From a virus: 64,000 nt of DNA. The stretch is taken from IMG/VR virus record IMGVR_UViG_3300023184_000072, positions 1 to 64,000 of that record, one strand, 5' to 3'. Numbering within the stretch: the first letter of the stretch is position 1; each line of letters opens with the position of its first letter. Shown here piece by piece: positions 52,590-62,459 of this stretch. The notes under the pieces are model-generated. The model did not search any database. It saw nothing but the letters and a program-made list of their open reading frames with translations, and was not told where the DNA came from. The position numbers were made by a program, and so were the translations under genes.

Positions 52590-55500
52590 TTATGAAGTTG
52601 TGGTAGTTGTTGTAGTAGGTTGAATTATATCATATACTGTCTCAATATAAAACTCTCTTTTTACAGGATCATATTTAACATCTTTATCAATAGGAATATA
52701 ATCTAGTTTAGTAATAATAACTCTTTCAAATTTACTATCATATACTCCATGTAATCCAATACCATTAAAATTATTATCTATATCTACTTTTGGAAAGTAT
52801 CTTTGTATTTCAAATGATAAATGATCTGTCATAAATCTATTTACACCAGAACCAAATCCCCCTATCTCATTAATCTTTACACCTTCAATTAAAAATATCT
52901 GTCCTCTTTTAGCATCTACTGTAACTTGTCCTTGTGGAATTTTAAGAAAGAATTTATTTTGACTTCCTACAAATCCAAGATCTGTTTCAGCAAAATCAAT
53001 AGGTGGAGTTTCTCCAAATAATTTAGTTCCTCCTAAATAAGCAGCTTTTGGATTTGTAGAATTCATTGTTAATAAGTTATTATATAACAATGATTTATTT
53101 TCAAATCTAGCAAGTACAGCTTTGTTTTGAATACCATCTAATGATATAAGATTTCCATAGTTTTGAGGAAAATCAAATAAAGCTGTTGGAGAATATCTTA
53201 ACCAATTATTAACTCTTACATCTACATTCTGTTCTTGTGCATCAGAGTAAATAGCTCTAAATGGATAGTTTGTAAAACATAATTGATTAGTCCAATCTGC
53301 AGGAAGATGACTGAAATAATTTTCTTTATTCTGTTTAGAATATGTTGGATTATAATGATATGTATTATCAAATGTAATAGGTACAAATGTTTCTTGTACC
53401 CAGTTATCAGGAATACCTGTTGTTACATGTGGCCAAAAATCACCTTCTCTATTATTAAATGCTTGTCTTAAATCTGTATTATAAGAACTCTCGCAATAGA
53501 AGTTAGGAATACCATATGCAAATAAATAAAAGTATCCATCATAATAAGTTCTATATGTTCCATTTATCCCATCAATTCCTTCAGAAATTTTAGCAGGGTC
53601 TGTAGGACAATCAAAACTATGTGCTTTAACTGATATTATATTTTTAAAATTACGACCATCTCTATTGAAGTCATATAATATAGATCTAGATGAATGCCAA
53701 TATTTAGGATAGGCAATATTACCTAACTCATCATAAAATATTTCTGAATCATCTGGAGAATTAACTCTATTATCTATAAAGAATGGAAGCTTAGTTTTGA
53801 ATGCAAAACGAGAGATGAATGTATCACCACCAAATACAGTGAATGATGATTTATAATTTGGAGAATTAAATATTTGTTGTGCTCCAGTATCAACAGTTTG
53901 ATATGAATATATTTGTCCCCATTGATTAGTTATTACATTTTTTAAAGATGCATAATAAGAAACAACTGTTATATCTTTTTGATTTTCTGGAGAGTTACAA
54001 TTATCAAAATCTGTTATTGTTTTTCTAGATATATCTGTTATATAAGGAATTGTTCCATTTAATAAAGATGGTGTTTCACTAGGAAACAATAATGGATCTA
54101 CAACATTACTATTTCTTTTTTCTAATGTCTTTAAGTATATAGATGTTTCTCTTTGATAATTGTTTATACTAATTCCACTTGGTTCCCCAACAGATTGAAC
54201 AACAGGAATTAAATATTGTTTTAAGTCAAGTTCTCTTTGTTTAATACCAGTGCTATTCCCAACAGTAACATTATTATCTATATCTGCAGAATAATCATAA
54301 CTAGCTATAGAGTTATATGAATAAGCATAATTTTTTCTTAATATACCATTTATAAAAAGTTGTAAATAAGTTTGGTATCCTGTAAACATTGCTATTGCAT
54401 TGAAAGGATCAGTAATTGCTGCAATATTATAAGAACTGTTTAAAGCATCTTTTTGAGCTTCATATGAAAGAAGTCTATATTTTGCATTACTTCTAACATT
54501 AACATGATGAGCAGTTCCTGCACCATACATTACATTCTCTAGTTTAAGAATACTTCCTAAGAAAGGTTGTCCAAAAGATGTTTCTGGAGAATTAAATACT
54601 TGTCTATATTTAAGATCTTTTTTTGCAGGATTAAAAGAATCTATAGGAATTTCTTTTCCACAGTCTTTTGTGCTTCTTCTTCCAATTGTAGGATTATAAA
54701 TATCACCACCTGGACCAAAATCAAATACACCTGGAGCACTTGTTACATTACCTTGTTTTTGTTTACTATAAGCACATTGACATCCAACAGGACTCCAATC
54801 ACCATTTATACCTCTATTACTACAATCATCACCTGGAGCATCATCAACATTTACTCTTGAATACACATCACCTCCTCCTGCAAACCAACCATTACCTTTT
54901 ACCCAAGGATCTTTATAAATATATGTAGAATTATTATTTGTAAAAGGATCATTCCATTGTACATGAAATCCTCTACAACCTATAGATTCTGTATTCCATA
55001 CATCATAATTTGCAGGACCTATATACATAGTATCTGGATAATTAGCAAATGGTCTTGTTCCAGAACATATTTCTATCATCTCACCAACTGGTACTTCTAT
55101 AGTTGTAGGTCTTCCTGTTTCTAAACTTGTATATACATATGTAGGAACTTTAGTTAGATCATTAGTCACTCCTTTATAACAATATATAATCCATGGTTTA
55201 GCTTCTTGAATCCATGCATTATTTGTTTCATCTATAAATGGATCTACATTAAGATCATTATATGGATAGTTTGGATAATAGTAGTCTTGATTTTCTCTTT
55301 TATAAGATCCAACATTTCTAAGAATACCTTTTGCTATAATTGATTTATTGGTTGATCTATCTCCTCTTATTATTTTAAATCCAACAATATTATCTTTCTG
55401 CTCTTGTGTAAGAGAAGATGTTTGTATTAGTGAATGAATTTGATAAGAATCTACATTAATACCTAATGGATATACTGAATCATTTTGCATTACCACTTTA

Positions 55501-57104
55501 TACTTACCATTTTCTATTGTAGGAGTAGCACTTTCAAATGCTGGACTTACAAGAATGTCAGGAAACTTATGGTGTCTAATAGGTTTATTTGCTAGGTCTC
55601 CCCACAAAGCTACATTACAAGGATAGGTTTCTTCTGATTCCCAATAAGCAAATTCGCCATATTCATGTGGTGTTGCATTACCAATTGGAAGTCCAGTAGC
55701 TTGCCCTATTACAGTTGCTGTATTATATATCTTCCAATAAGGACTATATCCAATCCCTGTTGAAGGATCTATAGTGGTAGGTTCACCTATGAAGTCAGCA
55801 TTAGTAGTTGGAATATCTGGAAGCTGTAAATCATTATAATTTAATACTCTTCCAGGAATATGAAAACCATCTGTTTGTTTACCATTAGCTAATAAAAATA
55901 CTATTTCAATTGCATATATTTCATCACGTAGATATCCACGTAAGTTTGTAGCATTCACTTCATCAGCATAACTTTCTGTTGCAGGTAATTTATATGTTTG
56001 CCATTTAAGATCTATTTGACTAGCAATAGATTGGTAATTAATTCTATCTATAGATGTAAGATTATCCCATACAAGAATATCTTGTACAGCTGTAAGATCT
56101 TGTGCTATTTCATAATAAGGATATTTTTCAAATATATCTCCAATACTTAATGTTGCAGTGGTTACATCTTCTCCTGTGTACGTAATCTTTTTAGTTGAAG
56201 AACTAATAGAATAAGTTCCTACTAAATTAACAGATGTGGATGCATTCACTGTTTTTACAACAGCTAAGTTAAAATATCTAAATTCTCCTGAAACATCTAA
56301 ATTACTAACTTGTACTACAACAGATTTACCAACTTCATAATCAAAATTAAAATCTGTAATATGTGTATCAACTATAGGACAAGGATTTGTAACAGAATAA
56401 TAAGATGTATATCCATTACCAGAAACATCACAATATTGAATTGCAAATTGAACTGTTCCTGCTTTTAAATTTCCACCACTAATAACTTTTGTAATACTTA
56501 AATCAGGAATGTTAAAATTAGGTTGTAATTTTATTCTATTACAATCTAAATTACCTACATCATATACAGGATCACATAAAGAAGTTCCAGATAATAATTT
56601 CCAAGGAATATTTTCAAGAGTGATATCCATATATCTTCTTGGATTATATCCATCTGTCCAATATATTTCTGTTGTACAATTTGTAATTTTATGTACCACC
56701 TTATGTATAGGATAGTGTATATTAAAATTTAAACATGGAGCATTTGTCAATGTATTATAAATACAATCATTGTTTTCCATATATCCTATTTCAGAACCTC
56801 CTGTTGTAGGATTTGCTAAAAAGAATATATGTTTGTTTTTTTCATTAATAAAATAAGTTCCTATTAAAGCATATCCTGAAGGAAACTGTACACAGAATTC
56901 ATTACCTTGTTCATTCTGATAATTAACTGAACTAGAATCAAAGTTTTCTAAAGCTGCATTTAATGCATAGGTTAATTCTCCTGGCTTAACTTGGTTTATT
57001 GTATTATCCATGTTAAGTCCAGAAACAGCAACACCATATTCCATTTTGATATTGCTTTTATCTCCATCAAGTATTTTTTTAATTTGATCTAATTCGTCTG
57101 CCAT
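52590..57104 (-). CDS. Large conserved tail protein (1504 residues)
   Basis: The N-terminal block (VAVSGLNMDNTINQVKPGEL, NAALENFDSSSVNYQNEQGN, YWTDGYNPRRYMDI) is typical of the long tail protein of crAss-like phages, sometimes labelled stabilization protein. The body is beta-rich with many Tyr/Asn/Pro, fitting a multi-domain tail hub or sheath-free tail tip. The C-terminus (GLHGVYDSKFERVIITKLDY, then DPVKREFYIETVYDIIQP) ends in a poly-Thr run. No enzyme motif seen. It is followed directly by the 502- and 288-residue tail proteins, which may be separated pieces of one long protein. Confidence 0.65.
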   Translation of the reverse strand: MADELDQIKKILDGDKSNIKMEYGVAVSGLNMDNTINQVKPGELTYALNAALENFDSSSVNYQNEQGNEFCVQFPSGYALIGTYFINEKNKHIFFLANPTTGGSEIGYMENNDCIYNTLTNAPCLNFNIHYPIHKVVHKITNCTTEIYWTDGYNPRRYMDITLENIPWKLLSGTSLCDPVYDVGNLDCNRIKLQPNFNIPDLSITKVISGGNLKAGTVQFAIQYCDVSGNGYTSYYSVTNPCPIVDTHITDFNFDYEVGKSVVVQVSNLDVSGEFRYFNLAVVKTVNASTSVNLVGTYSISSSTKKITYTGEDVTTATLSIGDIFEKYPYYEIAQDLTAVQDILVWDNLTSIDRINYQSIASQIDLKWQTYKLPATESYADEVNATNLRGYLRDEIYAIEIVFLLANGKQTDGFHIPGRVLNYNDLQLPDIPTTNADFIGEPTTIDPSTGIGYSPYWKIYNTATVIGQATGLPIGNATPHEYGEFAYWESEETYPCNVALWGDLANKPIRHHKFPDILVSPAFESATPTIENGKYKVVMQNDSVYPLGINVDSYQIHSLIQTSSLTQEQKDNIVGFKIIRGDRSTNKSIIAKGILRNVGSYKRENQDYYYPNYPYNDLNVDPFIDETNNAWIQEAKPWIIYCYKGVTNDLTKVPTYVYTSLETGRPTTIEVPVGEMIEICSGTRPFANYPDTMYIGPANYDVWNTESIGCRGFHVQWNDPFTNNNSTYIYKDPWVKGNGWFAGGGDVYSRVNVDDAPGDDCSNRGINGDWSPVGCQCAYSKQKQGNVTSAPGVFDFGPGGDIYNPTIGRRSTKDCGKEIPIDSFNPAKKDLKYRQVFNSPETSFGQPFLGSILKLENVMYGAGTAHHVNVRSNAKYRLLSYEAQKDALNSSYNIAAITDPFNAIAMFTGYQTYLQLFINGILRKNYAYSYNSIASYDYSADIDNNVTVGNSTGIKQRELDLKQYLIPVVQSVGEPSGISINNYQRETSIYLKTLEKRNSNVVDPLLFPSETPSLLNGTIPYITDISRKTITDFDNCNSPENQKDITVVSYYASLKNVITNQWGQIYSYQTVDTGAQQIFNSPNYKSSFTVFGGDTFISRFAFKTKLPFFIDNRVNSPDDSEIFYDELGNIAYPKYWHSSRSILYDFNRDGRNFKNIISVKAHSFDCPTDPAKISEGIDGINGTYRTYYDGYFYLFAYGIPNFYCESSYNTDLRQAFNNREGDFWPHVTTGIPDNWVQETFVPITFDNTYHYNPTYSKQNKENYFSHLPADWTNQLCFTNYPFRAIYSDAQEQNVDVRVNNWLRYSPTALFDFPQNYGNLISLDGIQNKAVLARFENKSLLYNNLLTMNSTNPKAAYLGGTKLFGETPPIDFAETDLGFVGSQNKFFLKIPQGQVTVDAKRGQIFLIEGVKINEIGGFGSGVNRFMTDHLSFEIQRYFPKVDIDNNFNGIGLHGVYDSKFERVIITKLDYIPIDKDVKYDPVKREFYIETVYDIIQPTTTTTTTS

Positions 57105-57109
57105 AGTGA

Positions 57110-58084
57110 TTAGTTATTACGTCTTCTACCATATCTATTAGTACGGTTAGGAAGTTCATACATATTAAATCTATTCAAATCGTTTTTGATTCTTCTTTGT
57201 TTCTCCCAAGGAGTTTGTTTCTTAATTTCTATATCAGCCATAATGAATGATTCTTCATATGCTTGTTTATGATATACGAGTTTTTGTTGTAACTGATTGA
57301 AAGTTTCATCATTAGTTTGGTTAGTAAGCATTTCAAACACTTTAAACTTAATAAATGCTTCTACATATTCTCTTATACGATAGTTATCAGGAATCATTTG
57401 ATTTCCTATTTCATCATATTCTGTAGAATAGAATAATAAGTGAACTGTTCCATTTCTGAAATTTGTAACAAACTTATTATCTCTAATATCAAAACTATCA
57501 TAGCTAGCAGCTCCAGGAGTGAATTCATGAATAGGAGGAGCTTGAGCATACATTTCCCAATTGTTTGTATAGTCTACACCACAGTTTTGTCTTGCAGATA
57601 TATTTCCAGGTTTTAATAAATACTCATGAGTAAATTGTCTAGCTGTACTATTATTTGTTTTATAAACAGCTTGTACTAATTCTGGCATACATGTACCATC
57701 ACATTGTGGAACTTGACAACCAGGTCTGTTACAAGGTGTACCTCCAATAGTTAATGGAGCAATTTGTATAGTGGTTGCACTAGCTGCTTGAGAATAAAAT
57801 GAGTTAGCATCTTGATATGGAAAACCATTCACTGCTGTACACATCCAAGCTTCTCTTACAGCATAGAAGTTATCAGGAAGTCTAGCTTGAAAATCTTCTA
57901 TATAAAGAATCTCTTCACTTATAACAAATGTAGTTCTTCCTAACTTCTTTAGAGCTTTGTCTAAGTAAGTAGGAAATAAAAGATCATCTATTGCACCAGT
58001 ATCAAAATAACTTTTCAGTTCTTCTTTTACAGTTGAATAAATAGGTTCAGGCGATATAAAATTATATTTATAGTAGTAACTCAT
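57110..58084 (-). CDS. Connector/tail-junction structural protein
   Basis: A 324-residue protein. It opens SYYYKYNFISPEPIYSTVKE with an amphipathic helix and FDTGAIDDLLFPTYLDKALK, a pattern like the head-tail connector/ring proteins of crAss-like phages. Two Cys-x(n)-Cys groups (CNRPGCQVPQCDGTC) suggest a metal site, and the C-terminal part is helical (ADIEIKKQTPWEKQRRIKND) and ends in Arg-rich NRTNRYGRRRNN. It lies between the long tail protein and other structural genes. The exact ring is not assigned. Confidence 0.55.
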   Translation of the reverse strand: MSYYYKYNFISPEPIYSTVKEELKSYFDTGAIDDLLFPTYLDKALKKLGRTTFVISEEILYIEDFQARLPDNFYAVREAWMCTAVNGFPYQDANSFYSQAASATTIQIAPLTIGGTPCNRPGCQVPQCDGTCMPELVQAVYKTNNSTARQFTHEYLLKPGNISARQNCGVDYTNNWEMYAQAPPIHEFTPGAASYDSFDIRDNKFVTNFRNGTVHLLFYSTEYDEIGNQMIPDNYRIREYVEAFIKFKVFEMLTNQTNDETFNQLQQKLVYHKQAYEESFIMADIEIKKQTPWEKQRRIKNDLNRFNMYELPNRTNRYGRRRNN

Positions 58085-58090
58085 AATTTA

Positions 58091-58570
58091 TTATTTTTTC
58101 CATTCATGGTAAATATGTTGATACTTATCGCTGGTTTTTAAGTAGTGTGATAATAGTCTTGATGTAAGTCTAGAAGGTTTGAAATACCAAAGATCAGAAT
58201 GTTTAAATCTTGCTGTGTTTTTAAACCACATCCAACCAAAAAAGAATCCTTCTGTATGGTAATTGAAGTTATATATTACCTTTCCCTTCTCTTTAGTTTT
58301 TTGCCAATCTATTGGAAGATTAATAAACTCTTTCCCATCAGCATTTGTAATCTTTCTTCTTTTCTTTTTATTTATAGAGAACTCTCCAAACCCATAAGGT
58401 AGTTTTGCTTTATCACCTGTCTCTAATATATATTCTTTAAAAGATTCATTATAAGTGTAGGTAATGTTTCTCCATTCATCATATGTAAGTTTTATAGATG
58501 GATGTTTTTTACAAAACAAGTTGTAATTATCCTTACTTGAAGATCTCCATTCCACTTTAACTCTTGCCAT
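58091..58570 (-). CDS. Conserved crAss-like structural protein, 159 residues
   Basis: It reads ARVKVEWRSSSKDNYNLFCK, then KLPYGFGEFSINKKKRRKIT, DWQKTKEKGKVIYNFNYHTE, GFFFGWMWFKNTARFKHSDL and WYFKPSRLTSRLL. The order LPxGxG, then DWxKTKEKGKxxYNxNxHT, then WxW, is a conserved small protein of the crAss-like structural module, in my recollection a possible capsid-hinge or ring component. It is basic and aromatic-rich. Function not assigned. Confidence 0.6.
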   Translation of the reverse strand: MARVKVEWRSSSKDNYNLFCKKHPSIKLTYDEWRNITYTYNESFKEYILETGDKAKLPYGFGEFSINKKKRRKITNADGKEFINLPIDWQKTKEKGKVIYNFNYHTEGFFFGWMWFKNTARFKHSDLWYFKPSRLTSRLLSHYLKTSDKYQHIYHEWKK

Positions 58571-58573
58571 TTA

Positions 58574-59302
58574 TTATGTGGTTGGTCCAGAATTAGGTGC
58601 TTGACCATCTAATCCTTGTTCAGTTTGATCTGTTTTAATATTGAAATATGTTTGCAATAGTTTCTTAGATGTTAACTCAAGGACTTGTTGTTCTAGATAT
58701 CCAGGAAGAGGAAACTCTTTATCTAATGGATTCATACATAATTGTTCATTTGTATAATCTGGAGTTCCACATCCACATTCTGGATATAAGATTTCATTAT
58801 CTACATCTTCTTCAAAAAATGCTACTAATCTAATTGATTTAATCATAGGATTATTTACATATAGATACTCATTAGTTATCCAGAAATATTCCTCATTTTT
58901 GATTATAGGAAGTTTTAAAAGATTGATATATCTATTGACAGTGATTTCTTTTAACTTCTTTCCTCTACCACTTAATGCATTAATAGAATAAACTCCTTGT
59001 ATTACATATTGGTAATTACCTTCTGATACACGTGGAAGTTTAAATTTAGTTCTAGCTATTGTGCATTCATCTACATAATTACAACATTCAGAAATAGGTA
59101 CTTCTACCATCTCTAAACAAGGAATGGTAGTAAATAATGTGTCAGTTGCCCAAAGCTTTCTTAGATTGGTTTCTCTCTTTATAAGTAATAAAGAATTGTT
59201 TCTTATTTCAGATGCAATTGCTCTATCGGTTATCAAAGAGTCAGTCGAAAGTATCTTGTGGACACTTCTAACATCTGATACTAATTTTCTTAATGTTGCC
59301 AT
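58574..59302 (-). CDS. Structural protein (ring/connector type)
   Basis: A 242-residue protein. The N-terminal helical region (TLRKLVSDVRSVHKILSTDS) is followed by a beta part (YQYVIQGVYSINALSGRGKK, EEYFWITNEYLYV) and a Cys cluster (ECGCGTPDYTNEQLC) like the one in the 324-residue gene. A helical, Gln-rich tail follows. It is placed between the phosphoesterase and the 159-residue gene and separated by only a few bases. Probably part of the head-tail junction; I cannot assign it further. Confidence 0.55.
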   Translation of the reverse strand: MATLRKLVSDVRSVHKILSTDSLITDRAIASEIRNNSLLLIKRETNLRKLWATDTLFTTIPCLEMVEVPISECCNYVDECTIARTKFKLPRVSEGNYQYVIQGVYSINALSGRGKKLKEITVNRYINLLKLPIIKNEEYFWITNEYLYVNNPMIKSIRLVAFFEEDVDNEILYPECGCGTPDYTNEQLCMNPLDKEFPLPGYLEQQVLELTSKKLLQTYFNIKTDQTEQGLDGQAPNSGPTT

Positions 59303-59304
59303 AA

Positions 59305-60510
59305 TTATATTCGTTGTTCGAATTCAGCTATTTTACCAAGCTCCATATCATATACTAATGCTAGAGCAGCTCTTACTGAATGTACAAAATTATTATCTAA
59401 GTGCCATCTATCAGTTCCTGAAAGACTAGGCATTTGTTGTATTCTCACTCCTTTAACTTCTTTAGCCATATAGTGATGTTTATCACCTGTATGTACTTCT
59501 CTATATTTAGCATTACCAAATGCTTGACTATACTGAGGATGTGTTGCAAACAATAATGGTAAATCTTCTAACTTACAATTACCATGGTGCCAACCAATGA
59601 ATGTATTTCCTAATGTGATTCCTTTAATAACACTATGCTCTCTTATAAAATCTACATCAATAGCTTCTTTAAAGAATACATCTAATGCATGTGCTAAATA
59701 AAAAGATTTAGTTCTGTCATGATTACCTTGTACTAACACTACCACCACTTGACTTGCATATTGTCTTAACATATTAATAGTCTTAACTAAAATATCAAAA
59801 CCTAATTCATATTCTTCTGAATAATCCATTATAGTATCTTGTGGTGTACCATTTGTAGTTTGGTGTTGATAGTTATCAGTGTGGAAGAAATCATTTGATA
59901 TAGGTAACACTACAGTGTCTATATGATAATTAGATACCACTTTGTTAATCAAAGATTGAGCCACATCAAAATATCTTTGAGCTCTTGCTTGTGGACTGTT
60001 ATCACCATCTATTGTTTTCTTAGCTAAATGGTAATCAGCTATAGAGATTTCTACATTTACAACATCTTTAAAGTTTGGTACCTTATCAACTGTTATATTG
60101 TTTGGTTTGTAGTTTTGTAAAAACTTAGCAAAGTCTTCAGGAGAATAATCTTTTGCTTGTTTTAGTTTTGAAAAGACTGAGGAAGTAAACTTCCCACTTG
60201 GTAACATCTTAGACCAGTAGTTGGTTATGATGTATTTATCTAAGTTTATCTTATGTAGCTTGGCTAGTTCAATATCATCTTTAGGTTCAAAGTCTGATAT
60301 AATTGTACTTTCTATTGTACCTTTTTCAACATTCACTTTACGTTCTCCTGTATAATTTATTACAGGTTCACTATCTTTTTCTTTAAGCTCTTTCATGAGC
60401 TCATTCACTTCGTATTCACTTATTCCTAATTTCTCAGCATAGAATTTTTTACTTTTCTTCTGCGTTAACAACTCTTCTAATCTGTACAATAAACTTTGAT
60501 TTTCAGACAT
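59305..60510 (-). CDS. Calcineurin-type metallophosphoesterase with N-terminal HTH-like region
   Basis: A 401-residue protein. The metal ligands appear in the standard order: D159-x-H161 (ADYHLA), D207 (ISNDFFH), G262-N263-H264-D265 (VQGNHDRTK), H308/H309 (GWHHG) and H340 to H345/H346 (HTGDKHH). The catalytic core is therefore complete. Residues 15-45 (KKSKKFYAEKLGISEYEVNE) resemble a helix-turn-helix. The family includes DNA and nucleotide phosphatases and nucleases. Sited at the start of the structural operon, it may process DNA ends or nucleotides during ejection or assembly (inference). Confidence 0.75.
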   Translation of the reverse strand: MSENQSLLYRLEELLTQKKSKKFYAEKLGISEYEVNELMKELKEKDSEPVINYTGERKVNVEKGTIESTIISDFEPKDDIELAKLHKINLDKYIITNYWSKMLPSGKFTSSVFSKLKQAKDYSPEDFAKFLQNYKPNNITVDKVPNFKDVVNVEISIADYHLAKKTIDGDNSPQARAQRYFDVAQSLINKVVSNYHIDTVVLPISNDFFHTDNYQHQTTNGTPQDTIMDYSEEYELGFDILVKTINMLRQYASQVVVVLVQGNHDRTKSFYLAHALDVFFKEAIDVDFIREHSVIKGITLGNTFIGWHHGNCKLEDLPLLFATHPQYSQAFGNAKYREVHTGDKHHYMAKEVKGVRIQQMPSLSGTDRWHLDNNFVHSVRAALALVYDMELGKIAEFEQRI

Positions 60511-60538
60511 ATGTATTTATATTAGTTAAAAAATATCG

Positions 60539-60560
60539 TAAAGATAAACAATAGTTTTTA
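60539..60560 (-). promoter_or_regulatory. Weak promoter candidate before the phosphoesterase gene
   Basis: The - strand carries TATCTTTA at 60546-60539, 7 of 8 positions of TAnnTTTG, with a TTTG about 21 bases upstream. It follows a double hairpin and precedes the ATG by 28 bases. The location is right for restarting transcription, but the match is imperfect. Confidence 0.3.
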
Positions 60561-60625
60561 TATAATCCAAATAATTTTAGTTAGAGAGTTAATTATTTAT
60601 AATTAAATTAGTTATAAAACAAAAA

Positions 60626-60678
60626 CTCCCCAAGAAGATCTTGAGGAGAAACCTTGTAAAACCAACAAAACAAGGTTT
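60626..60678 (-). terminator. Double-hairpin intrinsic terminator
   Basis: Read on the - strand, AAACCTTGT and ACAAGGTTT form a 9-bp stem (60678-60649). It is followed at once by CTCCTCAAGA/TCTTGGGGAG, a 10-bp stem with one G-T pair (60648-60626), then TTTTTGTTTT. It ends the unit holding the Thr-rich adhesins at the right end. Confidence 0.8.
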
Positions 60679-60684
60679 TTTAAT

Positions 60685-60972
60685 TTATTCAGGTACTGTT
60701 GTAGATGTAGTAGTTGTACTTCTACTAAATGTAGTGGTTGTTGTAGTTGTTGGTTCAATTAGTACTATGTCAAAATAGTTATTACACTCTCCAGTAGAAA
60801 GTAATCTAATAGTTGTTGTACCATCAGGTACTAAATCTGAAGCATATCCACTTGTTAAATCTACTGTAGCAACAGCTGTTTCAAATGCTGTTGTATATAA
60901 ATCAACATTTGAATACAGATTAAATGGGCCTACATTAGCTCCAGCTAATGTTAATGTTATGAATACTGTCAT
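60685..60972 (-). CDS. Small adhesin: VGPFN head domain plus Thr tail
   Basis: A 95-residue protein. Residues 1-72 (VFITLTLAGANVGPFNLYSN ... DGTTTIRLLSTGECNNYFDIVL) are the same beta domain that opens the 288-residue tail protein at 50202. A Thr/Ser run ending VPE follows. It is a free-standing copy of a virion-binding head without a C-terminal effector part. It lies just before a strong terminator, so it is the last gene of its unit. A surface role is inferred. Confidence 0.6.
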   Translation of the reverse strand: MTVFITLTLAGANVGPFNLYSNVDLYTTAFETAVATVDLTSGYASDLVPDGTTTIRLLSTGECNNYFDIVLIEPTTTTTTTFSRSTTTTSTTVPE

Positions 60973-60992
60973 TTTATTTTATTTTATTGATT

Positions 60993-62450
60993 TTAACCAA
61001 ATTTATAAACTTGTCCATCACCTTCACCAATATTTAATTGTTGTCCAGCAAAGAATTGACAAGTTCCAATTGCACGAACTGCTGACCAATCAGAATCTGT
61101 TCCACAAGATATTTTAACAAATGTAGTTGTACCTGCATATATTATCCAAACACCTCCAACATAACCTGGTGTTTTTTCACCAACACAAATTATATCTCCA
61201 TTAGGTGATGCTGATAAACTAGTCCAATATCCTGGTGATGTAGATAATGAAACAAATGCTCCAGTTCCTCCTGTTTGTTTCCAAACATTATAAGGACCAC
61301 ATATATACACATCTCCATTTGGTGCTACAGTGATATCTCTTGCTCCACTATATGCTGTACCATGATATGTAAATCCAGTTGCAGATACTACTCTTGTATA
61401 AATATTTCCAGAAGTATCAAGTGTCCATAATGTATCATATTGATCTACATATAATCCTGTCCAGTTAGCATTTCCAGCAAATGGAAAAATAGGAGTGAAT
61501 GAAGATGCACTAACAGTTTTTACATATAATGTACCACCATATCTTGCAGCATATATATTACCTAAAGAATCTGCAGCTATTGCAGCATCTAAACTATTTG
61601 ATGCTGGTACAGTAGACCAAGGACCACCTACAGGATATTTATAAACTGTACCACCTAGAGTACATCCATATAATGTACCATCTGTTGTTGTAGTTAATCC
61701 TTTCCATGTATTTACATTTGTAGAAAGCATGTTAACTGGACAATATTCACATGTTGTAGTGGTAGTAGTTGTACTACTTGTACTACTTGTAGATGTTGTA
61801 CTTGTAGAAGTTGTACTTGTAGTTGATGTACTAGAACTACTTGTAGTTGTAGTAGTTGATGGTGGTATAGTAGTGGTAGTAGTTGTTGTTTGACAAACTC
61901 CTAAAATACATGCAGGACCATTTGTAACTGTTACTAATGGTGCATGTGTCACTCCACAACATCCACAATAACTATTTGTAGCACCTACTTGTATTATAGT
62001 GTATTCAATTTGTCCTAAACAATTATTATATTCTATTTCTTGTATTGTTGGCTCTCCATTATAAAAAGTGACACAATTACAAGCTATTGTTGTACTTGTA
62101 CTAGTTGTTGTTGATGTAGAAGAAGATGAAGTTGTTGTAGTTGTAGGACAACAACAATTACAAGCTATTGTTGTAGTGGTTGTTGTTGTGGGACAACATA
62201 TATTTAATTGATCATTAATATTAATTATCTCTTCTGAAATAATCATCACCTCTTCAGTGATGTTTGTTACATCATCTATAAGTTCATTAATACTATTTGT
62301 TGCATTACATATAATACTATCAAATTTAACAAGAATATCATTTAATCCATCACATGGTTGTACACCTGTACAAGGAAGTGGAGTGCTATCATATCCAATA
62401 GCACTCGTTCCTATTATTGTTGTATTATTTATTTGAGGACAATTAGCCAT
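60993..62450 (-). CDS. Modular adhesin: coiled coil, poly-Thr, Cys modules, beta-propeller
   Basis: A 485-residue protein. The N-terminal 85 residues include a helical stretch (NSINELIDDVTNITEEVMII) that could trimerise. Thr/Ser linkers alternate with Cys modules: CCPTTTTTTTIACNCCCP, and a YNNCLGQIEYTIIQVGATNS / GCCGVTH / ACILGVC unit like that in the next gene. From about residue 245, repeated strands (WKGLTTTTDGTLYGCTLGGT, AADSLGNIYAARYGGTLYVK, YVDQYDTLWTLDTSGNIYTR) suggest a six-bladed propeller. Probably a receptor-binding fibre. Confidence 0.6.
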   Translation of the reverse strand: MANCPQINNTTIIGTSAIGYDSTPLPCTGVQPCDGLNDILVKFDSIICNATNSINELIDDVTNITEEVMIISEEIININDQLNICCPTTTTTTTIACNCCCPTTTTTSSSSTSTTTSTSTTIACNCVTFYNGEPTIQEIEYNNCLGQIEYTIIQVGATNSYCGCCGVTHAPLVTVTNGPACILGVCQTTTTTTTIPPSTTTTTSSSSTSTTSTTSTSTTSTSSTSSTTTTTTTCEYCPVNMLSTNVNTWKGLTTTTDGTLYGCTLGGTVYKYPVGGPWSTVPASNSLDAAIAADSLGNIYAARYGGTLYVKTVSASSFTPIFPFAGNANWTGLYVDQYDTLWTLDTSGNIYTRVVSATGFTYHGTAYSGARDITVAPNGDVYICGPYNVWKQTGGTGAFVSLSTSPGYWTSLSASPNGDIICVGEKTPGYVGGVWIIYAGTTTFVKISCGTDSDWSAVRAIGTCQFFAGQQLNIGEGDGQVYKFG

Positions 62451-62459
62451 GTTTTATAT

